Part shown: piece after piece, positions 44,947-56,592 of the stretch | How positions within the stretch are numbered: the stretch's first letter is position 1 | Layout of the letters: each line of letters begins with the position of its first letter | Assembly: GCA_035578905.1 (NCBI GenBank) | Contig: JAQJVL010000177.1 | Location: forward strand, 310,001-374,000 | Direction of reading: 5' to 3' | Source of the DNA: Stictocephala bisonia | Lineage: Eukaryota; Arthropoda; Insecta; Hemiptera; Membracidae | DNA: 64,000 nucleotides | Notes under the pieces: model-generated | What the model was told of the DNA's origin: nothing | Databases searched by the model: none | What the model saw: the letters and a program-made list of their open reading frames with translations, nothing else | Program-made: the position numbers and the translations under genes

Positions 44947-47440
44947 AACGTTGCTTGGCGTAGCATATTTCCCCCAATTGGCACGTGGACTAACGTTGCC
45001 TGGCGTAGCATAATTCCCCCCAATTGGCACGTGGACTAACCTTGCCTGGCGTAGCGTAATTCCCCCAATTGGCACGTGCACTAACGTTGCCTGGCGTAGC
45101 GTAGTTCCCCCAATTGGCACGTGGACTAACCTTGCCTGGCGTAGCGTAGTTCCCCCAATTGGCACGTGGATTAACGTTGCCTGGCGTAGCGTAGTTCCTC
45201 CAATCGGCACGTGGACTAACGTTGCCTGGCGTAGCGTAGTTCCCCCAATTGGCACGTGGACTAACGTTGCCTGGCGTAGCATAATTCCCCCAATTGGCAC
45301 GTGGACTAACGTTGTCTGGCATAGCGTAGTTCTCCCAATTGGCACGTGGACTAACGTTGCCTGGCGTAGCGTAGTTCCCCCCATTGGCACGTGGACTAAC
45401 CTTGCCGTTCCCCCCATTGGCACGTGGACGAACCTTGCCTGGCGTAGCATAATTCCCCCAATTAGCACGTGGACTAACCTTGCCTGGCGTAGCGTAGTTC
45501 CCCCAATTGGCACGTGGACTAACCTTGCCTGGCGTAGCATAATTCCCCCCAATTGGCACGTGGACTAACCTTGCCTGGCGTAGCGTAGTTCCCCCAATTG
45601 GCACGTGGACTAACGTTGCCTGGCGTAGCGTAATTCCTCCAATCGGCACGTGGACTAACGTTGCCTGGCATAGCGTAGTTTCCCCAATTGGCACGTGGAC
45701 TAACGTTGCCTGGCGTAGCGTATTTCCCCCAATTGGCACGTGCACTAACGTTGCCTGGCGTAGCGTAGTTCCCCCAATTGGCACGTGGACTAACCTTGCC
45801 TGGCGTAGCGTAGTTCCCCCAATTGGCACGTGGACTAACGTTGCCTGGCGTAGCGTAGTTCCTCCAATCGGCACGTGGACTAACGTTGCCTGGCGTAGCA
45901 TAATTCCCCCAATTGGCACGTGGACTAACGTTGCCTGGCGTAGCGTAGTTCCTCCAATCGGCACGTGGACTAACGTTGCCTGGCATAGCGTAGTTCCCCC
46001 AATTGGCACGTGGACTAACGTTGCCTGGCGTAGCATAATTCCCCCAATTGGCACGTGGACTAACGTTGCCTGGCGTAGCATAATTCCCCCAATTGGCACG
46101 TGGACTAACGTTGCCTGGCGTAGCGTAGTTCCTCCAATCGGCACGTGGACTAACGTTGCCTGGCATAGCGTAGTTCCCCCAATTGGCACGTGGACTAACG
46201 TTGCCTGGCGTAGCGTAATTCCTCCAATTAGCACGTGGACTAACGTTGCCTGGCGTAGCATAATTCCCCCAATTGGCACGTGGACTAACGTTGCCTGGCA
46301 TAGCGTAGTTCTCCCAATTGGCACGTGGACTAACGTTGCCTGGCGTAGCGTAGTTCCTCCAATTAGCACGTGGACTAACGTTGCCTGGCGTAGCGTAGTT
46401 CCCCCCATTGGCACGTGGACTAACAGTGCCTGGCGTAGCATAATTCCCCCCAATTAGCACGTGGACTAACCTTGCCTGGCGTAGCGTAGTTCCCCCCATT
46501 GGCACGTGGACTAACCTTGCCTGGCGTAGCGTAATTCCCCCAATTGGCACGTGCACTAACGTTGCCTGGCGTAGCTTAGTTCCCCCAATTGGCACGTGGA
46601 CTAACGTTGCCTGGCGTAGCGTAGTTCCTCCAATTAGCACGTGGACTAACGTTGCCTGGCGTAGCATAATTCCCCCAATTGGCACGTGGACTAACGTTGC
46701 CTGGCGTAGCGTAGTTCCTCCAATCGGCACGTGGACTAACGTTGCCTGGCATAGCGTAGTTCCCCCAATTGGCACGTGGACTAACGTTGCCTGGCGTAGC
46801 GTAATTCCTCCAATTAGCACGTGGACTAACGTTGCCTGGCGTAGCATAATTCCCCCAATTGGCACGTGGACTAACGTTGCCTGGCATAGCGTAGTTCTCC
46901 CAATTGGCACGTGGACTAACGTTGCCTGGCGTAGCGTAGTTCCTCCAATTAGCACGTGGACTAACGTTGCCTGGCGTAGCGTAGTTCCCCCCATTGGCAC
47001 GTGGACTAACAGTGCCTGGCGTAGCATAATTCCCCCCAATTAGCACGTGGACTAACCTTGCCTGGCGTAGCGTAGTTCCCCCCATTGGCACGTGGACTAA
47101 CCTTGCCTGGCGTAGCGTAATTCCCCCAATTGGCACGTGCACTAACGTTGCCTGGCGTAGCTTAGTTCCCCCAATTGGCACGTGGACTAACGTTGCCTGG
47201 CGTAGCGTAGTTCCTCCAATTAGCACGTGGACTAACGTTGCCTGGCGTAGCATAATTCCCCCAATTGGCACGTGGACTAACGTTGCCTGGCATAGCGTAG
47301 TTCTCCCAATTGGCACGTGGACTAACGTTGCCTGGCGTAGCGTAGTTCTCCCAATTGGCACGTGGACTAACGTTGCCTGGCGTAGCGTAGTTCCCCCAAC
47401 TGGAATAACGTTTGATTGGCGTCGCGTTCCCAATTGGACG
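44947..47440. repeat. 45-bp minisatellite, about 54 units, each with a CACGTG E-box
   Basis: Units of 45 bp (one-base variation in a C-run) carry TTGGCACGTGGACTAACG and CCTGGCGTAGCGTAGTTCC. Most units retain GCACGTGGAC or GCACGTGCAC, so the array holds roughly 50 perfect CACGTG sites. Groups recur: the rare TAACAGTGCC variant is at 46421 and 47007, 586 bp apart, so about 13 units were duplicated as a block. Minus-strand frames up to 506 codons are periodic 15-residue by-products of a unit divisible by three. Confidence 0.95.
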
Positions 47441-48689
47441 ATGATGATCGGTAGCCATTGATTGCTTTCCTGATTTTCAGGAAGTCAGTCGGCTCTTCTG
47501 AGTTCATTTGGGTAAATACCTTAATATATCGGATTCCGAACCCTGAACGTCACGAGCTCTCCACGGCAAGTAACTAGGTTAACGGATTATTTTACCTCAA
47601 TCCCGGAAACCGCCTCACAAAGTAAGTGATAAATCAATAAGTACAACAGATTGAATTTAGTATTGGGGTATTACTAAATTCAAACATAAGAGTATAGAGG
47701 AATAGAAACACAGTATAGATAAGCATTTAGGTTATCGTGCACATATCAGGAAGGTTAAATACTAAAAGACTTATTCGTTTCGTGCACAAGTAATTTAATA
47801 GTATTACTATTTATATAGCTGTAACTATTATTATAGCAAGAATACTTCCTATTTTCATCCTTGTAACTGTAGTTGTAATGCTATTGGCTATAACCTCTTT
47901 ATAAACCCAATTATCAATTAGGCCTACCATTGGTTATTTATTGCGGAAAAAATTACTTTAAATCCTTTCTTATAAGACACACTTATAAGATTATTATAGT
48001 ACAGTGTATATAATTTTCTAGTGCAGATTATGACAAAATGTTTATGATATCTGATTTCAAAGTACTAATTTTTTAAATTATCCCGAATACAAATAAATTC
48101 GGACATACGGTCACGCGTATCCAAATCAATCAGTTATTTTTAAACGGATTTTCTAAACAAATTACATTTGATCAAAATTAAAATTGCACGTTATTTTTAT
48201 AGACTATATAAACATATAACAAATATTTAGTTTAAAATTTGTATTATTGTCTATTTTTTTTAAACTAGGCGTATGTATTATAAATATTAAAAGCAAATCC
48301 CCGGTCTCCAAAGTTAGCATATTTTTCTTATAAAAGGAAAAAACACAGTTTTGTTTTGGCATTGCTCTTTCGTTATTTGTACGCTTTTTTTACTCTTGAC
48401 ATCAGCTATTAGACAATAAAGCTGAGAACTATCTTCCAGCCCTGGCATTTGAGAGAGTTCTCGCCGGACAAGATATCTCGTACTAACGATGAAATTTATC
48501 TCAGCTTTTGAGAAGTTATTGATCTGAATAACTCTTTCTCCAGTTCAACAAAATTGATATATTTAATATATTCTCAAATTTCAGCCGCCAGCACAACTTT
48601 GTGCGTTTTTTAAGGCTAATATGAATGATTACATGAGTGTGGATAACCTGTATAGTCTTGTTACAAACTGAGTTAAACTTGTGCATTGA
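47441..48689. other. AT-rich non-coding DNA, nothing recognised
   Basis: A degraded half-unit of the array (GGCGTCGCGTTCCCAATTGG) sits at its edge. No gene found. Confidence 0.4.
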
Positions 48690-48905
48690 AAGGCCATTTA
48701 TTGATAGCACAATAGCCAGGGCAACTAAGAGGCTTAAAGCTTTATGTGGAATACGAATCACGTAGTGTTGGTCTGATTTTAAGCTAACTGACAAGCCTGA
48801 TGCTGAATTCTCTTCCTTACACAACACCCGACCCTGATTACCACCAACCTGGACACCCCAGACTTCTCTAGTAGTAGTGTCCACGCCGATAGCAACCATT
48901 GAGCG
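48690..48905 (-). repeat. family D dispersed repeat, partial
   Basis: Landmarks on the complement: CTATTGTGCTATCAATAAAT, the ACGTGATTCGTATTCCACAT hairpin (48749-48768) and GTGGACACTACTACTAGAG. The end with ACTACTTGGGGACA is missing. Confidence 0.68.
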
Positions 48906-49117
48906 TACTTTACCTCCACAACAACGTACTTCAGGCGCACTCTCACAAAACGGAGATATATCTCCGAAAAAGTGTAAGTTAGCTTTTTTCGCCGTATACT
49001 TTGTCGTGAATATATATATATATTTTAAACCAAGTGTGCGTTGTTGTTTAATATGGTAAAATTTGACGTTTCAACAGAATCTTCCTTTTGATAAGATTGA
49101 AATTTCAATACCATTTT
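48906..49117. other. AT-rich spacer
   Basis: Short (TA) run near 49009-49024. Nothing else. Confidence 0.4.
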
Positions 49118-49655
49118 TACCCAGTGTGCAAGTTTGTTAGTTCTGGCATTTTTCTTTTAGGGAGCCTTTCGACTGTTGTTGATGTTAACACTCTCCTCGC
49201 TGTTTACTACGGACTTACGTATACAGTACTGTCAAATTCCATTGTTATTTGGGGTCATGAAACAACAAAAACCCAATTCTTATTTCAACTACAAAAGAAA
49301 CCAACCAGAGCAGTTAAAAAAAACTATATAGCTAGCCTTCTCTTATCAGTACATTTTAAAAACCACAATAAATTAACTTTTCCATAAATTTACATCTTCC
49401 ATTTTGTTATGTTTGTCAGGAAATATCCCTTTATTCACTCAAAAAGTAATGCAACAAGGCTTAACAACTCGCTGCCTGATAGACTACTGTCAAAGCGGAA
49501 ACCGACTTGTTGAAGTTTTGGCATTTTAGTAAAAAATATGTTGATGTCTTGTAAATAGACCTAGATTAGTTTTTAAACTCACCTAAAAATTTATGACGCT
49601 TATATACGATTGTGTAGTTATTTAAACAAAGTAATTTTGATTTGATAACATAACA
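49118..49655 (+). pseudogene. non-LTR retrotransposon remnant (C-terminal coding part and tail)
   Basis: The frame reads VCKFVSSGIFLLGSLS, then NTLLAVYYGL, then NSIVIWGHETTK and LFQLQKKPTRAVKK, the typical region after the RT domain of jockey/CR1-like elements (LLxVYYGL...IxxWG...LQKxAxR). After an in-frame TAA (49386), the same frame goes on with IYIFHFVMFVRKY and NNSLPDRLL, also typical. A short tail ends TAATTTTGATTTGATAAC. The stop and missing 5' part show it is dead. Confidence 0.8.
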
Positions 49656-49679
49656 TAGATTATAGTTTGGATTCAAATG

Positions 49680-49875
49680 AGTGTGCTTAACGCCAGTCGA
49701 TCATAGTAACTGCACTACACTCCCCACAATGGTCAGTCTGACCCGTTGATCACTGTTTGGGTAGGATCGCGTGGACATCTATCCTGGCCCGAGTCGTGTC
49801 GGGTGGGAGAAGAGACCGGAAGTCGAGATGTAGGAAGAAGGTGTTGGCGGGTCGCCGGATACCCTCCAAACCCAC
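49680..49875. promoter_or_regulatory. GC-rich island, candidate regulatory element or exon
   Basis: GC-rich and CpG-containing between AT-rich flanks, with self-complementary phrases (CCTGGCCCGAGTCGTG). No coding frame is convincing. Composition only. Confidence 0.18.
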
Positions 49876-49899
49876 GCTACCATTTTCCTCTTTGCATTC

Positions 49900-50065
49900 A
49901 GTTTATTGAGCATTCGATTTAACGGATATAGATGTAGTGTTTTTAGTACAGTTTATCGGACACTCGATTTACCGGATATAAACGTAGTGTTTGTTTTTAC
50001 TTTAATTTATTGGACTTCAGTTTTACCGGATGTTGTTGAGAGTGCTTTAATTTCGGTTTATTGAG
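49900..50065. repeat. tandem repeat, unit about 50-58 bp, 3 copies
   Basis: Three diverged units start with GTTTATTG, GTTTATCG and ATTTATTG and share CTCGATTTACCGGATATAAA and GTAGTGTTT phrases. Confidence 0.75.
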
Positions 50066-50639
50066 AGAACTATTTACCTTATTTATTGTCCATTTCAGTT
50101 TATATGCACCAGTATATGCTGTATTTCACTTTGTGAATAGATTACACGTTATATAGTGCTAAGCTTAGTTCTATTTGCATGTACTGTTTATGGAGAATTT
50201 ATTATTGTACTCCATTTTAACATTTTATTTTTCGATTACAGAGGGCATCGGAGTAATGCACAGCTTGTTTTAGTGTAGTTTTATTATTCTTAGTGTAACT
50301 GTTTAATTTACTTTATTTGCATATTTTAATTTTGGTTTGGTTTACCTATCTTACTGTGTATGTTAGGTAATAAGCTCATTTCAAATTTGTAATAACTGCC
50401 CAATTGACAGCAAACAAAATTTTACATTTGAAAAGTCATTTTGAACGGGGACTTCCATATTGTTCCAATGGAAGAAATCCATCGAGCAATTAAACGAAGT
50501 TAGAAGCTATACCTACCTGTTATTCAATTACTTCTGCATATTGATTACTACAGTAACAAAATAAGTAATAAAAATAAACAACAAAGAAAATGCAATTAAA
50601 AATGGATTTTTAAATTACAAACTGTTAAACAACTAGATG
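50066..50639. other. AT-rich non-coding DNA
   Basis: Nothing recognised. Confidence 0.4.
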
Positions 50640-51080
50640 CAGACAGGTAGCGAAATAACAGGTGGTCAAACAGCCAGCAATATATCAAGCAGACAAACAG
50701 GTAGCTGTATAACTAACAGGTTTTAAAATTACGAGGAGACAAGCATGTATTAAAATAAAAAGCAGACAAGTAAATATAAAAACAACATGGAGACAGACAA
50801 GTAGCAAAACAACAAGCAGAACAACAAGTATACAAACAGGTAGCAAAACAACAATCAGACAAACAGGTTCAAAACAAAAAGTAAACAAACAGGTAGCAAA
50901 ACAACAAGCAAACAAACAAGTGGCAAAATAACAAGGAGACAAACAGTTACCAACATAGCAAGCAGACAAATAGGTAGTAAAACAACATCAGACAATCTGG
51001 TAGAATACAACAAGGAAATAAACAGATAGCAAAATTACAAGGAGACAAACCTGTATCAAGATATCTAACAGAAAAATAGG
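50640..51080 (+). repeat. minisatellite of about 30 bp, array 1
   Basis: Imperfect units with ACAAACAGGTAGCAAAACAA and a following CAAGCAGA-type stretch. Unit length varies between about 26 and 34 bp. Related arrays are at 53405-53770 (same strand) and 54530-54790 (opposite strand). Frames are hydrophobic Cys/Leu/Phe-rich periodic artefacts. Confidence 0.82.
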
Positions 51081-51359
51081 TTCAAAATTACGACCACATC
51101 AACAGACACTCGTATTATAAATAAATATTTAGATTAGTGTGGCCTATTGAATTATGCAGAACAAGTCAGAATGTCAAAGAATCGTTTCTAACACCTTAGT
51201 ATTTGTAATCAGTAGTAATGTTAATGGCCACGTAGCTTACTAACACTAAGTTGTGCCCAACGTGTATTTTTTGGTCGAAAGTGTATTTTTAATTGACCGT
51301 CAATAAACGATCACGTAGGAGAGAGATTCGTGAATGAAACAAGAGTAAATATTTACCCG
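51081..51359. other. AT-rich spacer
   Basis: Nothing recognised. Confidence 0.4.
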
Positions 51360-51660
51360 GACGGTAAACAGAGAGGAGGCGAGTGGCAGCTCGGTGGGTG
51401 CGAGAGAGACAGCCTCTCGGCCTACAGGACCACTCCTCTTCCTCCAGAGCTAATTTAGCTGCAGACAAGTGTATTCGCCTTGTATGGGCCCTTCATCCGC
51501 CCGACACTTTCCCCCAGCTCCTGCTGGCCGTCGGATGTATGGAGCCGACACGACAGGAGCCTGGGTCACAGTGTGGAACATCCCTCATGTTTCTTCCGGG
51601 ACTGAACAAAAGTCCTGCAAGACTGAACAAAAGTCCGACAATTGTTTAGAGGGACACGCA
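51360..51660. promoter_or_regulatory. GC-rich island, candidate regulatory element or exon
   Basis: CpG-containing sequence from CCGGACGGTAAACAG to a duplicated CTGAACAAAAGTCC (51603 and 51622). Open frames in two phases lack a good start codon and any domain. It may be a non-coding exon or enhancer. Composition only. Confidence 0.2.
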
Positions 51661-51760
51661 CACTTAGTTCAATCAAATGTACGAAAAAAAAGAATCTTAA
51701 AAATTTCTAGATTAGTCCTTTCTTTACAACACCTACATTACACGATTACACTCATATATA
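51661..51760. other. AT-rich spacer
   Basis: Ends in a short (TA) run into which the next element is inserted. Confidence 0.4.
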
Positions 51761-52134
51761 TATAGGACGTTTAAAAAAAGGGTGGCCCGATTTTAGATAG
51801 CTACATTTATTAGAAACAAGGGCCTTTCCCAAACATATTGGACAATAAAATACTCACAAACTAATAAAGATTAGGAAAATGTATTATGAATTTTCATTAT
51901 GTCCTCCATTTGCAGAACGGATGACATCTAGTCGATAGATGAGTTTATCATAGATACCTTACGCACAGTTTGGGACATCGACTAGATAGATGTCATCCGT
52001 GCTGCAAATGGTGACCATAATGATCATTTATGATACATTTTAGTAAACTTGTTGTTGTCCAATATGTTTGGGTAAAGCCCGTGTTTCCAATAAATGTAGA
52101 CACAATCGGGTCATTCTTTTTTAAACACCCTATA
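51761..52134. mobile_element. foldback MITE with TATAGG termini
   Basis: The left end TATAGGACGTTTAAAAAAAG and the right end (complement TATAGGGTGTTTAAAAAAG) are inverted. The arms run almost to the centre: ACATTTATTAGAAACA and AACATATTGGACAA on the left are mirrored at 52050-52105, and CTAGTCGATAGATG meets CGACTAGATAGATG. 374 bp, no frame. It is inserted at a TA-rich site, as Tc1/mariner-type MITEs are. Confidence 0.85.
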
Positions 52135-52142
52135 TTATAACC

Positions 52143-52390
52143 AGCCGACATCGCCTACTTCGCTACGGGGTGGTTCTCTAGGCTTCCTTACAATCCCCTA
52201 TGTGGTTTTCCATATACCGTCACGTCAGTATAAAAGCTTAGCCTGCTGCTGTTTTCCTAGATACCAATCAACGTCTGGCAATAAACTTCTAGTTTCTGAA
52301 GAAATCTAGATTTGTAAATCTGGCTGCTTGATTGTCCAACAAATCTTTTTAGAAATCCTGCAATAGTCACCATTATAAACCCTCGGTTGA
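52143..52390 (+). repeat. family C dispersed repeat, left half
   Basis: AGCCGACATCGCCTACTTCG, GGGTGGTTCTCTAGGCTTCC, CAGTATAAAAGCTTAGCCTG are collinear with 37755. After about 52265 the sequence is not clearly related to the other copies. Confidence 0.62.
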
Positions 52391-52574
52391 CCGGAGAATA
52401 TAGTCTACAAATCTGATCAGCATAGTAAGAAAATTGAAAATTTCAAAGGCCACGTTCAGCATAAAAGATTTATCAAAGTTTAGTAGCCCTATTTGTTTCA
52501 GAAAAATTTTTTTTCGTGGCGGTGGTAACTAATGTAATTCTAATGCAACAGAACTTAACACAAGTTGTTGGCAA
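52391..52574. other. AT-rich spacer
   Basis: Nothing recognised. Confidence 0.4.
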
Positions 52575-52965
52575 CTAGTTGGCGCTGTGCTGCAACCCAG
52601 CTACTTGGGGACAAAGTGTTGTGGAGATTCAACAAAGTAGGTGATAGGTTCTATGCTCGGTCCTCTTAATACCGACACGGCGACGGCGTCCACTCATGTT
52701 TGGAATCGACGTGGATACTACTAGAGGAGTCTGGGGTGTCCATGTTTGGCGGTAGTTAGGGCCCGGATGGTATGTAAGGAAGAGAACTGAGTGTCAGAAT
52801 TGTCACTTAGCTTAAAATCAGACAAACACTACGTGGTTCGGATTCCACGTAATCTTTAGGCCCCTTAGATACACTCGCTATTGGGCTATTAACAAATTGC
52901 CCTTTTTAAAGAACGTTCGACTTTAGTTAGGAACAAGACTGAGCAATCATTCAAATACTGTACGC
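52575..52965 (+). repeat. family D dispersed repeat, most complete copy
   Basis: GCTGCAACCCAGCTACTTGG, TGATAGGTTCTATGCTCGG, GACGTGGATACTACTAGAGG, CTTAGCTTAAAATCAGAC, the TACGTGGTTCGGATTCCACG hairpin (52830-52849) and CTATTGGGCTATTAACAAAT occur in order. The CTTAGCTTAAAATCAGAC plus T-arm hairpin looks tRNA-derived. Confidence 0.75.
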
Positions 52966-53404
52966 TATAAAATAAGCACAAGGCTGTGTCGGCGTCTAAA
53001 ATCTAAATGAAAATAAACTAAACAAATATAATCTCAGTAAACCTTATCTGTATCAGAAATATGCAAAAAGTGTTATTTGAAAAAATTGTCATTATATTTT
53101 CATATTAAATTAAAAATAAACATCAGCTGATTTCTCGCGGTTTATGGACGATGTTTACTTTGGCAGTCCCAAGCTTACTATGTATCACAGCATAAGCCAC
53201 GTTTTAATGCTACATGACGTCAGATAGTATTGATACTTGTACCATTTGGTAGGTCATTAAACGAGCTAAAATAGTTACTGATGACGTTGGTAATAAAATC
53301 TTATCCGCCTTCCAGTTATGTCCACTCATGTTGCCAAAGTAGATAAATGTATCAAAAACATTGTTTTCTCTTGATAGAGGTTTATAAGAAAACAATCCAA
53401 AAAA
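52966..53404. other. AT-rich non-coding DNA
   Basis: Nothing recognised. Confidence 0.4.
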
Positions 53405-53770
53405 AGTAATATGCTTAGGAAAAATAACAAACGGATAAACAGAAAGTAAAATAACAAACATATACAAAAGTTGCAAAATAATACAAACACACAGGTAATA
53501 AAATAAAATACAAATGGTAAAATAACAAACAGAAAAACATATGAAAAAATAACAAAAAGACAGCAAAACAGCAAACAGAGAAATAGATAGCAAAGTAACA
53601 AACAGATAAACAGGTAAAAGAATAACAAACAGGAAAGCAGATAGCAAAGTAAAAAAACAGAAAAACATGCAACAAAATAACAAACAGAATAACATATAGC
53701 AAAACAAAAAACTGAAAAACATGTAAATAATAGCAAACGTACAAACAAATAGCAATACAAGGACAATACA
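53405..53770 (+). repeat. minisatellite of about 30 bp, array 2
   Basis: Diverged units with AATAACAAACAGA and AGATAGCAAAGTAACAAACA. Related to 50640-51080. Overlapping Phe/Leu/Cys-rich minus-strand frames in three phases are artefacts of the repeat. Confidence 0.8.
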
Positions 53771-54529
53771 ATAGACCCGTCTACTTTCCAGCGGTGGCTT
53801 GACTGTTTGGCCAAGGGTAGTTCAACTATACTCAAACCACAAGTAATGAAAAAAAAAAAATTCTTTTTCGATTGTAAAGTGGTTAACTATAGTTGCTTTT
53901 TAACATCGAGTAGTATAGTAACAGCATCTGGTATACTTTAGAGAAAGGCTGTTATCCAGTAAAACAGATAATTTGTCTGTGTTTGTGATGCGATTTTGAT
54001 CACAGGAAATACGATATTTGTAAGGATCGTATATTTGATTGGAGATTTTGGTCTCAAGCAGGGCCGTTTATCAGCAACCTGTCTGTCGTGTTTTCTAAAC
54101 CACCGTTGACTTTTATTCTTCACTTTATTTCGACGATTCTATTGTTTATCTTGATGAGCCTATACCTAAAGTTTCTCGTCACGAAATTTCATGCTAGTTT
54201 CAAACCATCTCTTGTTACTATTGCAGTTTGATTCACAAACAAATTTGAGCGTCTTCTCTAATAACTGGTTGAAATGTGTCATTCATTATCGTAAATAAAT
54301 ACAAATCTATAGCATACTAAAAATTAAACAGGTCATCAAAAATGTTGTGTTTTTACTTAATTTATATATTGACTTTTCTCCCTTTAAATCTGCCAGGCAT
54401 AGTTAATATGAAGTTATGTTTGCGAGGAGCCTGTCAAAGTCTGTATATTCATCTAGGGTGATTCTGTAATGCATGATTTATGTAGTGTTTCAATGTATCA
54501 ATATAAAGAAACTGCTATTTACGACTTCT
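53771..54529. other. AT-rich non-coding DNA
   Basis: No gene recognised. A-run at 53848-53860. Confidence 0.4.
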
Positions 54530-54790
54530 ATAATGCCTATTTGCTATCTAAGCGTATGTTTGTCATTTTGTTACCTGATCATATTTTTGTTATGTTTTTG
54601 TATGTTTGTTAGTTTGATACTTGACACCTACGTGTATGTTTTTTTTTTAATCTGTTTGTCTGTTTGTTATTTTGCTGCCTGTTTTATGTTTGTTAGTTTA
54701 ACATCTGTGAGTCTTTTTGTTTTTTGTTACCGGTATGTATATTTGTTATTTTGCTGCCTGTTTGTATATGTATGTTAGTTTGACATATAT
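54530..54790 (-). repeat. minisatellite of about 30 bp, array 3, inverted
   Basis: TTTGTTATTTTGCTGCCTG (54664 and 54740) and GTATGTTTGTTAGTTTGA units are the complement of the units in arrays 1 and 2. Confidence 0.78.
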
Positions 54791-56111
54791 CAGCCTGTTT
54801 GATACTATGTTTTATGCTATCTTCAAATGTGTATGTCCCACTGTTATATTGCAATGAGTCATACAATCTCACCGTCAGCAAGCTATAACCTCTGCTCTAT
54901 TTCAACTGTACTGTTCGTTTTTCATTGTTACACTGAGTTATAGTGAACATTGAATGATTATTAAAGGTCCAGTCTAGGAGAACGTAAGGTGATATTACGA
55001 ATTTTAAAAATATTAAAATAGTCACGAATGACAATTAAACATTGACACATTTGACTTTAAACAAATCAAAATTTACTCAAATTAAAAAAAAAAAAACTCA
55101 CCTTACTGTCACTGCAACGGTTCTTCACTTATCAAATAACAATTCAAGTGTTGCGATACGATCTTTATTGCCAAATAAATAATTAAAATAGATGCCATTT
55201 TTTATGGTAATCGTTGTGAAGCGAAATGGCCCTTAATATTAAATTTAAGAGTTAGTACAAATAAAAAACGAATCTTAAAATTTAAAGGGTACTCTTGTAA
55301 TTATTCAGTATTTGAGCATATTAAAATATCTTAAGATTTCTAAGCGTTGGAACTAGATTCCGTTCCTAATATTGATCGTACCGCAACACGAAGTGTCATT
55401 TGGTAGGTAAAGAACTAGTCTAGTGGACTTAAGTTAATTTTTATAAAAAAATTATATATTTAATTTTTGTATGATGAGTGATTGTTAATGCGAAACTTTA
55501 CAAATCACTCTTTACTATTTTTTTATAAAAAAACTCGTAACAGCTTGTACCACTATATTAGGTCTTTGATAATCATACAGTGTTCAGTAGAACTCATTAT
55601 AATGATAAACACGAACCGTACAGTTGAAATAGAACAGCGTGTCTTAGCCTGATGGCGGTAAAATTGTGTGTCTACCGCAGGGCTGTCGATTTCCCAGCGG
55701 TTATTCGCAACATACCAGAAACATCGCAACATAGTTTATGGTTTTACTACTCGGTTCTAGCTCTAAGTAATTTCAGTTAACATGACTTATGTCCGCTATT
55801 ACAGTGTAACTTATGACAGCCATCAAACCCTGCAGTAATTACGGTGACCTTGTAGCCGCTATTCTTATGACAAGTGTTAACTTACATGAAGTAACATTAT
55901 TAACAATTACTTACAAAGCGTACAGTTAAACGCTTACAAATTATCTCATTTAATACTTGACGAGCCAAGTGTTAACGGCCTTATATTTACCAAAAACTAT
56001 CGGGAAATCAGGTTGGCTAATCAGGCTGTTTGAACGGGGACAGCTGGTGAACCGTAGTGGGTATTTATGAACTTTCTATACCCTTCTAAATATATGATTT
56101 TTTGTTGAAAA
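54791..56111. other. AT-rich non-coding DNA, nothing recognised
   Basis: An A-run lies at 55084-55096. No gene or repeat was assigned. Confidence 0.4.
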
Positions 56112-56592
56112 AGTGGTGAACTATGAGATTATATTAATTAAAGACGTCGATTTCAACTGTGGAAAACTCGTTTTTATCCGATAGTGTAAAAAACATCTCT
56201 TTAAATGTCTATTTTAATACTTTTTTTACTATCCATGGTACACGTTTTTATGATGAACACGAATAAATAATTGGGTTTACAATAAAAATTTTTTTTCAGC
56301 CCGATAAATACACTTTTTACTTACTTAGTCAAACCTAACCTAACTTGTACTAACCTGTCTACATACTAACAAAAAATTAGTAACTATTTGCCTGGCCTCC
56401 GGGACGTATACGGCTAGAATATATGCAGTTTTTTTGTAGTTTGTCATAGTTCTTATTACCATTGTGCATATGAGTTGTGAAATATGAGTTTATATACATT
56501 GAGGGCGCGGAAAATTGGGGTTTCACCGAAAAATCGGAAAACCAGTTTTTCTCTGATAGTGTAAAAACCAATATTTTTAAATGTCTTTATTT
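56112..56592. repeat. two direct copies of a repeat of about 115 bp
   Basis: GTGAACTATGAGATTATA...GATAGTGTAAAAAACAT...TTTAAATGTC (56112-56213) recurs as GTGAAATATGAGTTTATA...GATAGTGTAAAAACCAA...TTTAAATGTC (56475-56584), with an offset of about 365 bp. Confidence 0.7.

Noticed and set aside
44947..47440. CRISPR array
   Set aside because: There are no unique spacers between repeats. Units abut directly, and the window is eukaryotic.
44896..47458. Open frames of up to 506 codons on the minus strand
   Set aside because: They are periodic in exact step with the 45-bp satellite, overlap one another in several phases and contain no domain. The unit length being divisible by three is enough to explain them.
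53210..53835. Three overlapping hydrophobic frames suggesting a membrane protein
   Set aside because: They translate the approximately 30-bp minisatellite in three phases. The hydrophobicity comes from AAC/ACA-rich repeats on the other strand.
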